From Puniceicoccaceae bacterium 5H (GTDB lineage: Bacteria > Verrucomicrobiota > Verrucomicrobiia > Opitutales > Oceanipulchritudinaceae): a DNA stretch of 64,000 nt. This document shows, in pieces, positions 1 through 10,609 of the stretch. The notes under the pieces are model-generated. The model made no database searches. It saw only the letters and a list, made by a program, of their open reading frames with translations, and was not told the DNA's origin. Position numbers and translations under genes: made by a program. Location of the stretch: NCBI GenBank assembly GCA_009772895.1, contig WOUP01000001.1, positions 248,001-312,000 of the forward strand, read 5' to 3'. Numbering within the stretch: position 1 is the first letter of the stretch; the number at the start of each line of letters is the position of its first letter.

Positions 1-1
1 C

Positions 2-1150
2 TATTTGCACGCCCGCACCGGTCTCTGGAACAAGACCAAGACCGACCCCTACGTCAACATGCTGCGCACCTGCACCGAGGGCTTCAGCGCCGTCGTCGCG
101 GGCGTGAACGGGCTGACGGTCGGGGCGTTCGACGAGATCATCCGCGAGCCGGATGCCTTCTCGCGCCGCGTTTCCCGCAACCTGCACCACATTCTGGCCG
201 AAGAGTGCGACCTCACGAAGGTGATCGACCCGGCCGGTGGTTCCTGGGCGGTGGAAAGCCTCACCGAGCAAATGGCCGAGAGCGCCTGGAAGCTGTTCCA
301 GGAAATTGAAACGGCTGGCGGCATGGTCCAGGCCCTGCGCGACGGCTTCCCGCAGATCAAGACGCAGGAAGTGCTCGCCCAGAAGATGAAAAAGATCCAC
401 CAGCGCCGCGACGTGATTGTGGGGACGAACAATTACCCCAATCCGATCGAGAAGGCGCTCGAGCCGCGCAACATCGATTACAAGGCCACCGCCGACGAGC
501 GCTCCAACGCCGCCAAGAAGGCGCGGGAGCAGGCCGTGAAAGGTGGCACCCACAGTGCGTTGCAGTGCCTCAGTCAGGCCGATCCGGTCGCCGACCCAGG
601 CGTGGTCGTAGCGGCGGTTGCCGCAGCCAAGGCAGGCATGACGCTCGGCCAGATCAACGCTGCCTTACGCGAAAACAAGTCGGGTAGCGAACAGGTCGAG
701 CCGCTGAAGATGCAGCGTGCCAGTGAGACTTACGAAACCCTGCGGGCGGAAGCCGAAGCACTGGGGGACAAGGCCCGTATCCTGCAAGTCAACTTCGGCC
801 CCAGCCGCCGCTACCGTGGACGGGCCGACTGGACGAGCGCCTTCTTCCGCGTGGGTGGCTTCCAGGTCCTCTCCGACACCGACTTCAACACGGTCGAGGA
901 AGCCGTGGCCGCCGCCAACGAATCGCAGGCGCCGATCGCGGTCATTACCTCCGACGACCAGACCTACGCCGAATCCGCGGTAGAGCTCGCCAAGGCCCTC
1001 AAGCAGGCCCGCCCGAGCCTTTACCTGATCCTCGCCGGTGCGCCGGGCGACAATGAAGCCGCCTTCAAGGAAGCCGGGGTCGATACCTTCGTGCACGTCC
1101 GCGTGAACAACTACGAGATGAACCAACAACTGGTGCAACGCCTCAAGTAG
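2..1150 (+). CDS. mutA: methylmalonyl-CoA mutase small subunit, C-terminal part (5' end outside window)
   Basis: This is the C-terminal ~380 residues of the small, non-catalytic subunit of methylmalonyl-CoA mutase, which works with MutB to interconvert methylmalonyl-CoA and succinyl-CoA in propionate metabolism. The reading frame is open from base 2, so the listed TTG at base 5 is not a real start. Family-typical segments are visible ([23 protein letters not shown]). In the B12-binding-like C-terminal domain the cobalt-ligand motif DxHxxG is absent and the equivalent stretch reads [12 protein letters not shown], as expected for MutA, which does not bind cobalamin. The gene ends five bases before mutB, so the two are one transcription unit. 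Confidence 0.95.
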   Translation, partial: YLHARTGLWNKTKTDPYVNMLRTCTEGFSAVVAGVNGLTVGAFDEIIREPDAFSRRVSRNLHHILAEECDLTKVIDPAGGSWAVESLTEQMAESAWKLFQEIETAGGMVQALRDGFPQIKTQEVLAQKMKKIHQRRDVIVGTNNYPNPIEKALEPRNIDYKATADERSNAAKKAREQAVKGGTHSALQCLSQADPVADPGVVVAAVAAAKAGMTLGQINAALRENKSGSEQVEPLKMQRASETYETLRAEAEALGDKARILQVNFGPSRRYRGRADWTSAFFRVGGFQVLSDTDFNTVEEAVAAANESQAPIAVITSDDQTYAESAVELAKALKQARPSLYLILAGAPGDNEAAFKEAGVDTFVHVRVNNYEMNQQLVQRLK

Positions 1151-1155
1151 TAGCC

Positions 1156-3342
1156 ATGATTTCTCCTGATTTTAAGACGATCGACTGGAAACCGGCCGCC
1201 AGCCAGCCCACCCAGACCTATGGTGAGTGGAAGGCAGACCTGGAAAAACGCACGGGCCAAGACGCCGAGGAACTGGTCTGGCAGACGATGGAGCAGATCC
1301 CCGTCGAGCCGCTCTATACCAGCAATGCCTACGAGGGCATGGAGCACCTCGAGTATCAGGCCGGTATCGCACCGTTCTTGCGCGGGCCGTATGCCACGAT
1401 GTATGTGTTCCGCCCTTGGACGGTGCGCCAATACGCCGGCTTCTCCACGGCGGAAGAGTCCAACGCGTTTTATCGCCGCAACTTGGCCGCTGGTCAAAAG
1501 GGCCTCTCCGTAGCCTTCGACCTGGCGACGCACCGCGGCTATGACAGCGATCACAAGCGCGTGGTCGGGGACGTCGGCAAGGCCGGGGTGGCGATCGACT
1601 CGATCCTGGATATGCAGATCCTGTTCGACCGCATCCCGCTGGACAAGGTGTCCGTCTCCATGACGATGAACGGTGCGGTATTGCCGATCATGGCCTTCTA
1701 CATCGTCGCGGCCCTGGAGCAGGGCGCGAAGCTGGAAGACCTCAGCGGCACGATCCAGAATGACATCCTGAAGGAATACATGGTGCGGAATACCTACATC
1801 TATCCGCCCGAACCTTCGATGCGCATCATCGCGGATATCTTCGAGTTCACGTCGCAGAACATGCCGAAGTTCAACTCGATCTCGATCTCCGGCTACCACA
1901 TGCAGGAAGCGGGTGCGACGGCCGACCTCGAGATGGCCTACACCCTGGCCGACGGTCTCGAGTATCTCCGCACGGGTATCCAGGCCGGCATCGATGTCGA
2001 CGCCTTTGCGCCGCGGCTCTCGTTCTTCTGGGCCCAAGGCAAGAACTACTTCATGGAAGTGGCCAAGATGCGCGCGGCGCGTCTGCTGTGGGCCAAGATC
2101 GTGAACCAGTTCAACCCGAAGAACCCCAAGTCCCTCGCGCTGCGCACCCACTCGCAGACCTCGGGCTGGAGCCTCACGGAGCAGGACCCTTACAACAACG
2201 TCTCCCGCACTTGCATCGAGGGCATGGCTGCGGCGCTGGGGCACACCCAGTCGCTGCACACTAACGCGCTTGATGAAGCCATCGCGCTGCCGACGGACTT
2301 CTCCGCCCGCATTGCCCGCAATACCCAGCTCTTCCTCCAGGACGAAACAGGCATCTGCAAGATCATCGACCCGTGGGGCGGCAGCTACTACGTGGAAGCA
2401 CTGACCCACGCCCTGAAGAACAAGGCCTGGGCACACATCCAGGAAGTCGAGTCCCTCGGCGGTATGGCCAAGGCGATCGAGAGCGGCATGCCCAAGATGC
2501 GTATCGAAGAGGCCGCCGCCCGCCGGCAGGCTCGCATCGACAGCCAGCTCGAAACCATCACCGGCGTGAACAAATACCGCTTGGAGAAGGAAGACGCGCT
2601 GGATGTGCTCGACATCGACAACTCCGCCGTGCGCGAAGCCCAGATCAAGCGGTTGCAAAAGCTGCGGGCCGAGCGTGACGAGTCCAAGGTTCAGGCCGCT
2701 CTCGAAGCTATCACCAAGGCCGCCTCGGGCGAAGTGAAGGGTAACCTGCTGGCGCTCGCGATCGAAGCCACCAAGGTCCGCGCGAGCCTCGGCGAAATCT
2801 CCGATGCCATGGAAAAGGTTTATGGACGCCACCAGGCTGTGATCCGCTCCATCAGCGGGGTCTACAGCAGCGAATTCGGCAACAGTGGCGCGATCGAAAA
2901 GCTGCGGGCCCGCACCGATGCCTTCGCCGAGAAGGAAGGCCGCCGCCCGCGCATCATGATCGCCAAGATGGGGCAGGACGGCCACGACCGTGGCGCCAAG
3001 GTCGTCGCTACGGCCTATGCCGACATGGGCTTCGACGTCGATATCGGCCCGTTGTTCCAGACCCCGGAAGAATCGGCGGCCCAGGCCGTGGAAAACGACG
3101 TGCACGTCGTGGCGATGAGCTCGTTGGCTGCCGGCCACAAGACCCTGCTGCCGCAGCTCGTCGATGAATTGGCCAAGCTCGGTCGCGACGACATCTTCGT
3201 GGTCGCTGGCGGCGTCATCCCCGCCCAGGATTACGAATACCTCTACGAGCACGGTGCGTCCGCGATCTTCGGTCCCGGTTCGGTCATCACCGATTCTGCT
3301 GGCAAGGTCATGGACCTGCTCGAGCAGCAGTATATGGAATAG
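1156..3342 (+). CDS. mutB: methylmalonyl-CoA mutase large (catalytic) subunit
   Basis: The 728-aa product has the full family length. The N-terminal TIM-barrel substrate domain shows [18 protein letters not shown] and [12 protein letters not shown]. After a linker, the C-terminal cobalamin domain carries [12 protein letters not shown] around residues 604-615, with the histidine of DxHxxG that coordinates cobalt, then the VVAGGVIP loop. It catalyses the adenosylcobalamin-dependent rearrangement of methylmalonyl-CoA to succinyl-CoA in the cytoplasm. It begins five bases after the mutA stop, and a rho-independent terminator follows. No meaB-like chaperone or epimerase gene is seen in the window. 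Confidence 0.97.
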   Translation: MISPDFKTIDWKPAASQPTQTYGEWKADLEKRTGQDAEELVWQTMEQIPVEPLYTSNAYEGMEHLEYQAGIAPFLRGPYATMYVFRPWTVRQYAGFSTAEESNAFYRRNLAAGQKGLSVAFDLATHRGYDSDHKRVVGDVGKAGVAIDSILDMQILFDRIPLDKVSVSMTMNGAVLPIMAFYIVAALEQGAKLEDLSGTIQNDILKEYMVRNTYIYPPEPSMRIIADIFEFTSQNMPKFNSISISGYHMQEAGATADLEMAYTLADGLEYLRTGIQAGIDVDAFAPRLSFFWAQGKNYFMEVAKMRAARLLWAKIVNQFNPKNPKSLALRTHSQTSGWSLTEQDPYNNVSRTCIEGMAAALGHTQSLHTNALDEAIALPTDFSARIARNTQLFLQDETGICKIIDPWGGSYYVEALTHALKNKAWAHIQEVESLGGMAKAIESGMPKMRIEEAAARRQARIDSQLETITGVNKYRLEKEDALDVLDIDNSAVREAQIKRLQKLRAERDESKVQAALEAITKAASGEVKGNLLALAIEATKVRASLGEISDAMEKVYGRHQAVIRSISGVYSSEFGNSGAIEKLRARTDAFAEKEGRRPRIMIAKMGQDGHDRGAKVVATAYADMGFDVDIGPLFQTPEESAAQAVENDVHVVAMSSLAAGHKTLLPQLVDELAKLGRDDIFVVAGGVIPAQDYEYLYEHGASAIFGPGSVITDSAGKVMDLLEQQYME

Positions 3343-3377
3343 CCTTTTGCTATAGTTCCCTGAGTCAGATAGGATTG

Positions 3378-3411
3378 CCGCCACCCTCCCGCAGGTTGGC
3401 GGTTTTTTTTT
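3378..3411 (+). terminator. rho-independent terminator after mutB
   Basis: CCGCCA pairs with TGGCGG (inner CC/GG pairs possible) and is followed directly by nine T residues. It lies 35 bases after the mutB stop and closes the mutAB operon before the next gene. Confidence 0.85.
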
Positions 3412-3504
3412 GCGAACGTTTCCGGAACGGTGTTTCTGTTGAACGAAAACGCGGAGCCGCATCCAGCATTGCGTTCCTTGTCCGCCTGACGCCTAAATAG
3501 GCTC

Positions 3505-4593
3505 ATGCGCATCCTTCATGTTGAAACCGGCAAGCACCTCTACGGCGGCGCACTGCAAACGGCCTACCTCATTCGCGGCCTGCAGGCTCAAGGGGTCGAT
3601 AATCTGCTGGTGGCCGACATGCGCAGTCCGCTGGTTGAGCAAGTGCAGGAGACAGGCGCGCTGGTCTCGGCCGGGTGCTGGTCGGGCGAGGTGGACGCTC
3701 GCATGTTCTTTCGCCTCGGCAAACTGATCCGCCACTGGCAACCGGACCTCTTGCACGTGCACTCTCGGCGAGGGGCAGATTTGTGGGGGCCGCTCGCGGC
3801 GCGGGCAACTGGAGTGCCGCATATCATCACGCGCCGGGTCGACAACCCCGAGCCGGCCTGGCTGGTGGCCTTGCGCTACAGTTCCGCAGCGGCGGTGGTC
3901 GGTATCTCCGAGCGCATCACGGAGGTCTTGCGCGTGGAAGGCGTCTCGACCGCCAAGCTACACACGATCCGTAGCGGAGTGGATGTGGCACAATACCAGC
4001 CGGACCGCGAGCGCGCGCGCCAGAGGCTGCAGGAACTTTACCCGTTGCCGCTCGATGGGCTGTATGTGGGCATGATCGCGCAGTTTATCCGGCGCAAGGG
4101 GCACCATCGGCTCTTGGCGGTCGCACCAACCTTGGTCGAGGCGTTTCCTCAAGTGCGCTTCGTGCTTTTCGGCCAGGGGCCCGAGGTCGAAAACGTCAAG
4201 GCGGAGATCATGCGCCTGGGGCTGACGGAGTATTTTGTCCTGACAGGTTTCCGCGACGACCTACCGCAGTTGGTGCCAGGCCTGGATGTGCTGGCGCACC
4301 CGGCCGACCTCGAGGGCTTGGGCGTCTCGCTGTTGCAGGCCTCAGCCTGCGGCGTGCCGGTTGTTGCGGGCAAGGCGGGGGGCATCCCGGAGATCATCCG
4401 TGATGGGGAAAATGGCTACCTTCTGGAGCCGGACGATCTAGACGGATGGCAGGCCCGGTTGAATCTCTTGCTGGCCGAAGCCGACCTGCGAGAGCAGCTG
4501 GGTCGCCAGGCCCGGGAGTTGGCAGTGACGGAGTTTTCTGCCGAGACGATGGTGGAACGCAATCTGGCCCTGTATCGGCAGGTCCTGGGGTAG
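3505..4593 (+). CDS. glycosyltransferase family 4 (GT-B fold)
   Basis: A 362-aa GT-B glycosyltransferase. The N-terminal acceptor domain starts HVETGKHLYGGALQTAYL, with the glycine-rich loop typical of GT4. The donor-binding domain has IAQFIRRKGHHRLLAVA and the E-x7-E type segment DLEGLGVSLLQASACGVPVV. It would transfer an activated sugar to a glycan or lipid acceptor at the inner face of the membrane; the sugar cannot be read from the sequence. It converges on the heptosyltransferase-like and MsbA-like genes, so a role in LPS core synthesis is reasonable but inferred. It has its own upstream region behind the mutB terminator. Confidence 0.9.
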   Translation: MRILHVETGKHLYGGALQTAYLIRGLQAQGVDNLLVADMRSPLVEQVQETGALVSAGCWSGEVDARMFFRLGKLIRHWQPDLLHVHSRRGADLWGPLAARATGVPHIITRRVDNPEPAWLVALRYSSAAAVVGISERITEVLRVEGVSTAKLHTIRSGVDVAQYQPDRERARQRLQELYPLPLDGLYVGMIAQFIRRKGHHRLLAVAPTLVEAFPQVRFVLFGQGPEVENVKAEIMRLGLTEYFVLTGFRDDLPQLVPGLDVLAHPADLEGLGVSLLQASACGVPVVAGKAGGIPEIIRDGENGYLLEPDDLDGWQARLNLLLAEADLREQLGRQARELAVTEFSAETMVERNLALYRQVLG

Positions 4594-4710
4594 GGGAACA
4601 TTCCGAGAGGGTTTAGGGAAGGCAAGATGGACTTCCTCTTCGCCGAAGCTTGAATCGTAGTGCGCAATGTTTCCCCGCATGCGCTACTCCGACTTGTGGC
4701 TGTTGAAGCC

Positions 4711-5811
4711 CTACGCCTGTTTCTTGCTCGCGCCGCTTGGCCCCTGAGTTCGGTTCCAGAGGTCTTCGGCCGCTTTGCCGACTCGGGAAACGCTGAATGC
4801 CCGCATGCAATCGAAGCGGTCGTCGCAGGTAGGGTGACGGCGGCAGGGCGAGCAATCCAAGTGATCATACAAGACGATGCCGAGCGCAGGGTCGGTGCGC
4901 AAATAGCCGCAGGTAGAGCCAAAAAGCACGACGGTCGGCACTTGCAGCCCCACGGCGAGGTGCGTCAGCCCGGTGTCGACGCCGACGGCGAGGGCCGCTT
5001 GAGAGACCACACCGATTTTCTCCTGCAGATTGGAATCCCAGCCCGCGCGCACGTTGACCAAGGGCGAATTAGAGGCGGCAGCAATGGCTTCGGCGGCATC
5101 GAGGTCATTGGGACCACCGAGGATCCAGATTGGGCGTTCGAAGCCCGCCGCAAGCCAGTGGGCAAGTTCCGCCCACCGCTCGGAAAACCAGTGCTTTTGC
5201 GGTCGCGTGGTAAAAGGGAAGAGCAGGATGGGCGCCTTGCTGCCGTCGCCAGCCAGCAACAGCTCGGCTTCCTTGCGCGCCTTGGCCGTCGGGTAGACGT
5301 CGACGCGCGCCAGGTCGGGATCGATGCCGAGGGCGGCGACCATGTTGCGGTATTCGCGGCAAAACGGGCCTGGTTCATCGGGGTTGTCCGGCACCACATG
5401 CGTCATCAGCCGGGCTGAACCCTCACGGGAACGCAGGCCGATCCGGTTGCGCGCTCCTGAAATCCAGGCAAACGCGGCGCTCTTCAACAGCCCCTGCAGA
5501 TCCAGCACGAGGTCGAACTTCTGTTCCCGTAATGCCTTGCGCCAGCGCAGCGTCTCGCGCAACAGCGTCAGATATTTATGCTCCTGCGCCCACTTTTTCC
5601 ACTGGCGGCGGGGCCAGATCCAGACTTTTTTCAGATGTGGATGCTCCTCCAGGATTTCGGCCCCGAGCTCTTCGGTCAGCCAATGCACCTCGGCCTCTGG
5701 CCACTGCTGGCGCAAGGCCGGCAAGACGCTTGACGCCATGATGATATCCCCGATCGCGCTCAAGCGGATGATGAGAATGCGCTGCGGCGCTTTTTTCAGG
5801 TGCAGGGTCAT
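4711..5811 (-). CDS. glycosyltransferase family 9 (ADP-heptose:LPS heptosyltransferase-like)
   Basis: A 366-aa GT9 protein. The N-terminus has the family hallmark RLSAIGDIIMASSVLPALR. The C-terminal domain has VGVDTGLTHLAVGLQVPTVVLFG, the conserved D-x3-H region of WaaC/WaaF/RfaQ proteins, and a late cysteine cluster (CSPCRRHPTC). GT9 enzymes add heptose to the inner core of lipopolysaccharide on the cytoplasmic side. Thirty-five bases separate it from the upstream MsbA-like gene on the same strand, supporting joint transcription. Which core position it modifies cannot be told. Confidence 0.92.
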   Translation of the reverse strand: MTLHLKKAPQRILIIRLSAIGDIIMASSVLPALRQQWPEAEVHWLTEELGAEILEEHPHLKKVWIWPRRQWKKWAQEHKYLTLLRETLRWRKALREQKFDLVLDLQGLLKSAAFAWISGARNRIGLRSREGSARLMTHVVPDNPDEPGPFCREYRNMVAALGIDPDLARVDVYPTAKARKEAELLLAGDGSKAPILLFPFTTRPQKHWFSERWAELAHWLAAGFERPIWILGGPNDLDAAEAIAAASNSPLVNVRAGWDSNLQEKIGVVSQAALAVGVDTGLTHLAVGLQVPTVVLFGSTCGYLRTDPALGIVLYDHLDCSPCRRHPTCDDRFDCMRAFSVSRVGKAAEDLWNRTQGPSGASKKQA

Positions 5812-5846
5812 CGGTTGGCGGAGGCGAAATGTGGGCGCGGGCTCAC

Positions 5847-7589
5847 TTACGTCCTCTGGTTTTCGTAGAGCTTGCGGAAAAGTGGGTGGGCGAGCAGGGC
5901 GTCGAAGGTGTTGTCGCCGACGATGCGGCCTTCGTCGAACAGCAGGATACGATCCGCGAGCCGAATGGTGCTGAAGCGGTGGGCGATGATGAAGACGGTT
6001 TTACCCGAAACGTGTTGCTCGAGCGCCTGCTGGATCTTCTGTTCGCTCTCGGCATCGAGGGCAGAGGTAGCCTCGTCGAGCACCAGGATCGGGGCGTTTT
6101 TGAGGAACGCGCGGGCGAGCGCGAGGCGCTGACGTTGGCCCCCGGACAGGCGGGTCGCGTCTTCGCCGACAGGGGTATCGTAGCCGGCGGGCAGCCGCTC
6201 GATGAATTCGTGCGCGTAGGCAGCTCGGGCGGCAGCTTCCATCTCCTCGGCCGTAGCGTCGGGTTTGCCGATGCGCAGGTTGTCGGCCACCGTGCCGTCG
6301 AAGAGGAAGGGCGCCTGCGGGACCACTGCGATGTGACGGCGCACATCTGCCCGCTTTACCTGACGCAGGTCGGATTCATCGAGCCGGATCGCGCCGGAGG
6401 TCGGATCGTAGAGGCGCGTCAGCAGCTTGACGAAGGTGCTTTTGCCCGCACCACTGGGGCCGACCAATGCGCAGACCGTACCCGGCTGGATCGTGACGCT
6501 TACGTGGTCCAGAGCGGCAGCCGATTCTGTGTCATCGGCGTTATAGTGAAAGCTGACGTCCTCGTAGCGCACGAGCCCGGAAACGGAAGCCAGTTCCTGG
6601 GCGTCGGGCGCATCGCTGACCACTTCGGGTTCGGCAAAAAGCTGGTCGATGCGTTCGAGCGCACCGCGCGACTTCTGGATGTTGGCGTAGACGTTGAAGA
6701 TCTTGCGGATCGGATCGCCCGTGAAGTAGAGCGCGATCGCCAGCGCGATAAAGATTTCGATGCCGAGCCCGACACGCTGGGAATAGACGAAGGCTGCCGC
6801 AATGACGAACGCACCGATCATCTCCAGCGATGGCTGGTGCAGGTTGTAATACTGGTCGGTCCGCACCGCCAGCCGTTCGTTTTCACTCAACTGCGCGTCG
6901 AAACGCTTCTGCTCGCGATCCTCCAGATTGAAGGTGCGCACCTCCAGCAACGCGCGCATGTTTTCCGCCAGGATGGACGTAAACCGCCCCATCGCAGCCT
7001 GATTCTTGCGGCTGAGGCGCTTCACGTGCTTGCTCACGTAGCTGACTGGCACCAGCATCGCCGGCATCGAGAGCAGCAGAATGAGCAGGAAGATTACCTC
7101 CTTTTGCGTGACCGACAGGTAGATCAGATACCCGAGAGCCCCCACAGCGACGAAGGGCTGGATGAACAGGTCCTTGGATACATTGCGGATCGTGGACTGG
7201 ATCAATTGGGCGTCCCCCAGGACACGAGCAATCAGGTCGCCCACCTGATGCCGTTCGTAAAAGGCGAGCGGCAGGCTCTGGAGTTTCGCGAAAAGGTCGC
7301 GGCGCAACTGCTTCAAGACGGCTTCTGCTGCCTTCGACGAATAGACGCCGTTGAGATACATGAAGACCGCGCGCCCGAGGAACGCCAGCGGCAGCAATGC
7401 TGCGGCCCCGAGGACAACCCACAGCGTGGCGTCACGTCCGCCTTCGCCCAGCAACTCGCTGAAGACTTTCTGGACAAAGAACGGCACGCCGAAGCCGCTG
7501 AAGGCGCCCGCCAGGGCCCCGGAAGGGATGGCGATCAAAAGCCGTCCGCGCTGTTCGCGAATGTAGTTGAGGTATCTCTGCCAATCCAT
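5847..7589 (-). CDS. ABC exporter, MsbA-like (fused membrane and ATPase domains)
   Basis: About 580 aa, the usual size of MsbA. The N-terminal half contains about six hydrophobic segments of an ABC type-1 exporter domain. The C-terminal ATPase has Walker A (GPSGAGKST), the signature LSGGQRQR and Walker B (ILVLDEAT). MsbA flips core-lipid A across the inner membrane, and the neighbouring heptosyltransferase-like gene supports that job; other lipid or drug export remains possible. I prefer the ATG giving MDWQRYLNYI; the ORF track uses a GTG nine codons earlier. Confidence 0.92.
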   Translation of the reverse strand: MDWQRYLNYIREQRGRLLIAIPSGALAGAFSGFGVPFFVQKVFSELLGEGGRDATLWVVLGAAALLPLAFLGRAVFMYLNGVYSSKAAEAVLKQLRRDLFAKLQSLPLAFYERHQVGDLIARVLGDAQLIQSTIRNVSKDLFIQPFVAVGALGYLIYLSVTQKEVIFLLILLLSMPAMLVPVSYVSKHVKRLSRKNQAAMGRFTSILAENMRALLEVRTFNLEDREQKRFDAQLSENERLAVRTDQYYNLHQPSLEMIGAFVIAAAFVYSQRVGLGIEIFIALAIALYFTGDPIRKIFNVYANIQKSRGALERIDQLFAEPEVVSDAPDAQELASVSGLVRYEDVSFHYNADDTESAAALDHVSVTIQPGTVCALVGPSGAGKSTFVKLLTRLYDPTSGAIRLDESDLRQVKRADVRRHIAVVPQAPFLFDGTVADNLRIGKPDATAEEMEAAARAAYAHEFIERLPAGYDTPVGEDATRLSGGQRQRLALARAFLKNAPILVLDEATSALDAESEQKIQQALEQHVSGKTVFIIAHRFSTIRLADRILLFDEGRIVGDNTFDALLAHPLFRKLYENQRT

Positions 7590-7671
7590 GCTGACCAAAG
7601 GGGGACACTCAGGCACCGCCGCCCGATTGGCAAGCGCAGAGGTGGAGAGGGCGCCCTACCAACCACACCCT

Positions 7672-10605
7672 CTACAGCGCTTCGGCGATGACCTCGGCCA
7701 GGTGTTTGGGCTCGCGGTCGGTCAGCTGCATGATCTGTTCGCGGCAGGAGAAGCCGTCGGCGATGATCAGGGTCTCCTTGCTGGCTTCCCGCACGCGGGG
7801 CAGCAGGACTCGCTCACCGGCGGCGACCGAGACATCGTAGTTTTTCGCTTCAAAGCCAAAAGAGCCCGCCATGCCGCAGCAACCGCTGTCGAGGATCTCG
7901 AAATCGAGGCCCAGGCGTTTCAGCACCTCCTGGTCGCGCTGGAATTTGAGCACCGACTGGTGGTGGCAGTGGCGGTGGACGAGCGCCTTGCGCTTGATCT
8001 GCGGCAGATCGGCTTCGGGCACCATCTTTTGCAAAAACTCCGCCAGCGTAAAGACGCGGCGGCCCAGGCGCTTGGCGTCTTCCTTTTCGGGGAACAGGTT
8101 GTGCAGCTCGTCGCGGAAAACGGTCAAGCAACTCGGCTCGATGCCAACGATGACGCTGTCCTCTTCCAGGTAAGGGCGCAGGACCTCCATGCTCTGGAGC
8201 AACAGCTTTTTCGCGCGGTCCAGCAGACCGAAGTCGTAGAGCGGGCGCCCGCAGCACAAGGTCTGCGGCGGCAGGATTACGCGGTAATCGACGTGTTCGA
8301 GCACCTGGACCATAGCTTTGGCCGTGCGGGGCAGCAGAAAGTTGTTGAAGGTGTCGGGCCAGAGCATCGCGACCGGGCGGTCTTTCGCGTCGGCGGGCTG
8401 CACGTGCTCTTTGCTGAACCACTCGCGGAAGGTTTGCTCGGCGAAGCGCGGCATCTGGCGCTCGGTGGCGAGCCCGGCGGCTTTCTTGGCCAAGGTGGAG
8501 ATGCCGGGGGCCTGTGTGAAAAAGTTAGCCAGTTTCGGCATTCTGGAGGCCAGGCGAGCCCACCAATAAATGTAGCCCATCGCGTAGGCAGGGCGCGGGC
8601 GCAGGCGGCCCTCGTAGTAGTGGCTCATGAACTCGGCCTTGTAGGTAGCCATGTCGACGTTCACGGGACATTCGCTCTTGCAGGCTTTGCAGGCGAGGCA
8701 GAGGTCGAGCGCTTCGTGCACGGAGTCGTCCTTCCAGCCATTCTTGCCGATCACGTCGCCCTGCAGCAACTCGAACAGCATATGCGCCCGACCGCGCGTG
8801 GCGTGCTGCTCCTCCCGGGTCACCATGTAGCTCGGGCACATCGTACCGTTCTCGATCTTGCGGCAGTTGCCGACCCCTACACAGCGTTCCGCCGCGTGGG
8901 CGAAGCTGCCGTCATCCTGGGGAAACTTGAAGTGCGTCTTGGGCTGGCGGGGGTGGTAGTCCGCGCCCAGTCGCAACTGACTGTCGAGCGGGTAGGGGTC
9001 GACGACCTTGTGCGGATTCATCTTGCCGTCTGGATCCCAGAGGGCCTTGAACTCGCGGAAGGCCTCGATTAGTTCCGGGCCGTACATCTTGACCAGCAGC
9101 TCGGCCTTGGACTGGCCGTCACCATGTTCGCCGGAGAGCGTGCCGCCGTAGCTCACGACCAGATCGGCCCCTTCCTCCAGAAACTGCCGGAACTTCTCGA
9201 TGCCTTTCTCGTCCTTGAGCAGGAAATTGATGCGGGTGTGCACGAGCCCCTGACCAAAGTGCCCGTAGAAGGGCCCATCATATCCGTATTTGTTGAAGAG
9301 GGCTCGGAAGTCGCGCAGGTAGTCGCCCAGCTTTTCGGGCGGAACGGCCGTGTCTTCCCAGCCCTCCCAAGTGTCCTGCTGATGCGGCACATGGGCGGTG
9401 GCGCCGAGCCCGGACTCGCGGCCTTCCCAAACCCGTTGCTGCTGGTCGGGATCGACAAAGATCGAGGTGGAGGGCGGATGTTTCAGCCCCTTCAGTTCAC
9501 GCTCCAGCTTCTCGGCCTGCTGCTTCGCCTCATCGCGTGTGTCGGCTCCAAATTCCACGATCAACCAGCCATTGCCATAAGGCAGGATCTTGATGTCGTC
9601 GGTATGGAGGTCCATCGCCTTCATATCCTCGATCAGGCGCTCATCCATGCCTTCGCAGGCGGTGGGGCGATGCTGCATCACGATCGGCACGTGGTCGGCG
9701 GCGGTGGCGACGTCTTCGAACCCCACCACGAGCATGATTGTTTCCTTCGGCTGAGGCAGCAACTTCACCGTTGCACTGAGCACGATCACGCAGGTGCCTT
9801 CGGAGCCGCAAAGGGCCCGCGCCACATTGCAGTTTTTTTCCGTAAAGAGGTCGTCGAGGTTGTAGCCCGAGACGCGTCGGGGGATGTCGGGATAGCGCTC
9901 GCGGATCAGGTCGCCATACTGCTCCCGGATGCGCTTCAGGCCGCCGTAGATCTCGCCGACGCGGCCGCCCTGCTGGATTTTGGTTTCAAGCTCTCCGTCT
10001 GGGGTGGCACCGACCGTCATGCGCACGCCGTCGTAGGTCAGGATTTCCATCTCGACGATCTGATCGCTGGTGCGGGCGCCTTCGCCCTCGAACGCGGCCA
10101 GGACACTATGTACCCCGCAGGCGTTATTACCGATCATGCCGCCGAAGCTGCAGCTTTTATGGGTGGAGGGATCGGGACCGAAGCGCAGCCCGTGCGGTTT
10201 CACCTTGGCCTGCAAATAGTCGAGCACGCAGCCGGGTTCCACCTTGGCCGTGCGGTTCTCGATATCAACCTCCAGCACGTGGTGCATGTATTTGGAATAA
10301 TCGAGGATCAGGCCGAAGTTAGCCGTCTGGCCGGCCAAGCCCGTGCCGCCACCGCGCGAGGTGATCGCCACGCCCATCTTGCGCGCGACCTCCACCGTAT
10401 GCACCACATCCTCAACGTTTTTGGGCACCACCACGCCAATCGGTGGCAGGCGATAGTTGGAACTGTCGGTGGCGTAAAGCGCACTGGCGCCAGCCCCGAG
10501 TCTCACTTCGCCCTGGAGCTTCTGTTTCAGGAGACCGCCCAAGCGGGCGATGTCGATGTTTGGCTGATTGGCGGGAGCTTGCGGAGAGGCGGCGGTGGTG
10601 GACAT
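7672..10605 (-). CDS. FAD-linked oxidase with Fe-S and CCG domains (YdiJ/GlcD-GlpC-like dehydrogenase)
   Basis: A 977-aa fusion. The N-terminus is a PCMH-type FAD domain (GVVVPKNVEDVVHTVEVA, RGGGTGLAGQT, GNNACG). An FAD-linked oxidase C-terminal domain follows. After about residue 590 come two Fe-S motifs (CVGVGNCRKIENGTMCPSY; CLACKACKSECP) and two CCG motifs (TLCCGRPLYDFG; GCCGMAGSFG), as in GlpC and heterodisulfide reductase subunits. This architecture matches E. coli YdiJ, a 2-hydroxyacid (D-2-hydroxyglutarate or D-lactate type) dehydrogenase. It would pass electrons from the substrate through FAD and Fe-S to the quinone pool. It is the last gene of a three-gene operon, four bases after the enolase-superfamily gene. 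Exact substrate unknown. Confidence 0.92.
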   Translation of the reverse strand: MSTTAASPQAPANQPNIDIARLGGLLKQKLQGEVRLGAGASALYATDSSNYRLPPIGVVVPKNVEDVVHTVEVARKMGVAITSRGGGTGLAGQTANFGLILDYSKYMHHVLEVDIENRTAKVEPGCVLDYLQAKVKPHGLRFGPDPSTHKSCSFGGMIGNNACGVHSVLAAFEGEGARTSDQIVEMEILTYDGVRMTVGATPDGELETKIQQGGRVGEIYGGLKRIREQYGDLIRERYPDIPRRVSGYNLDDLFTEKNCNVARALCGSEGTCVIVLSATVKLLPQPKETIMLVVGFEDVATAADHVPIVMQHRPTACEGMDERLIEDMKAMDLHTDDIKILPYGNGWLIVEFGADTRDEAKQQAEKLERELKGLKHPPSTSIFVDPDQQQRVWEGRESGLGATAHVPHQQDTWEGWEDTAVPPEKLGDYLRDFRALFNKYGYDGPFYGHFGQGLVHTRINFLLKDEKGIEKFRQFLEEGADLVVSYGGTLSGEHGDGQSKAELLVKMYGPELIEAFREFKALWDPDGKMNPHKVVDPYPLDSQLRLGADYHPRQPKTHFKFPQDDGSFAHAAERCVGVGNCRKIENGTMCPSYMVTREEQHATRGRAHMLFELLQGDVIGKNGWKDDSVHEALDLCLACKACKSECPVNVDMATYKAEFMSHYYEGRLRPRPAYAMGYIYWWARLASRMPKLANFFTQAPGISTLAKKAAGLATERQMPRFAEQTFREWFSKEHVQPADAKDRPVAMLWPDTFNNFLLPRTAKAMVQVLEHVDYRVILPPQTLCCGRPLYDFGLLDRAKKLLLQSMEVLRPYLEEDSVIVGIEPSCLTVFRDELHNLFPEKEDAKRLGRRVFTLAEFLQKMVPEADLPQIKRKALVHRHCHHQSVLKFQRDQEVLKRLGLDFEILDSGCCGMAGSFGFEAKNYDVSVAAGERVLLPRVREASKETLIIADGFSCREQIMQLTDREPKHLAEVIAEAL

Positions 10606-10609
10606 GATG

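Noticed and set aside
1111-3462. 783-aa minus-strand ORF opposite mutB
   Set aside because: Shadow of mutB in a GC-rich genome; no motifs, and mutB is unambiguous.
5829-7691. 620-aa plus-strand ORF opposite the MsbA-like gene
   Set aside because: Antisense frame; the minus strand carries complete ABC exporter motifs.
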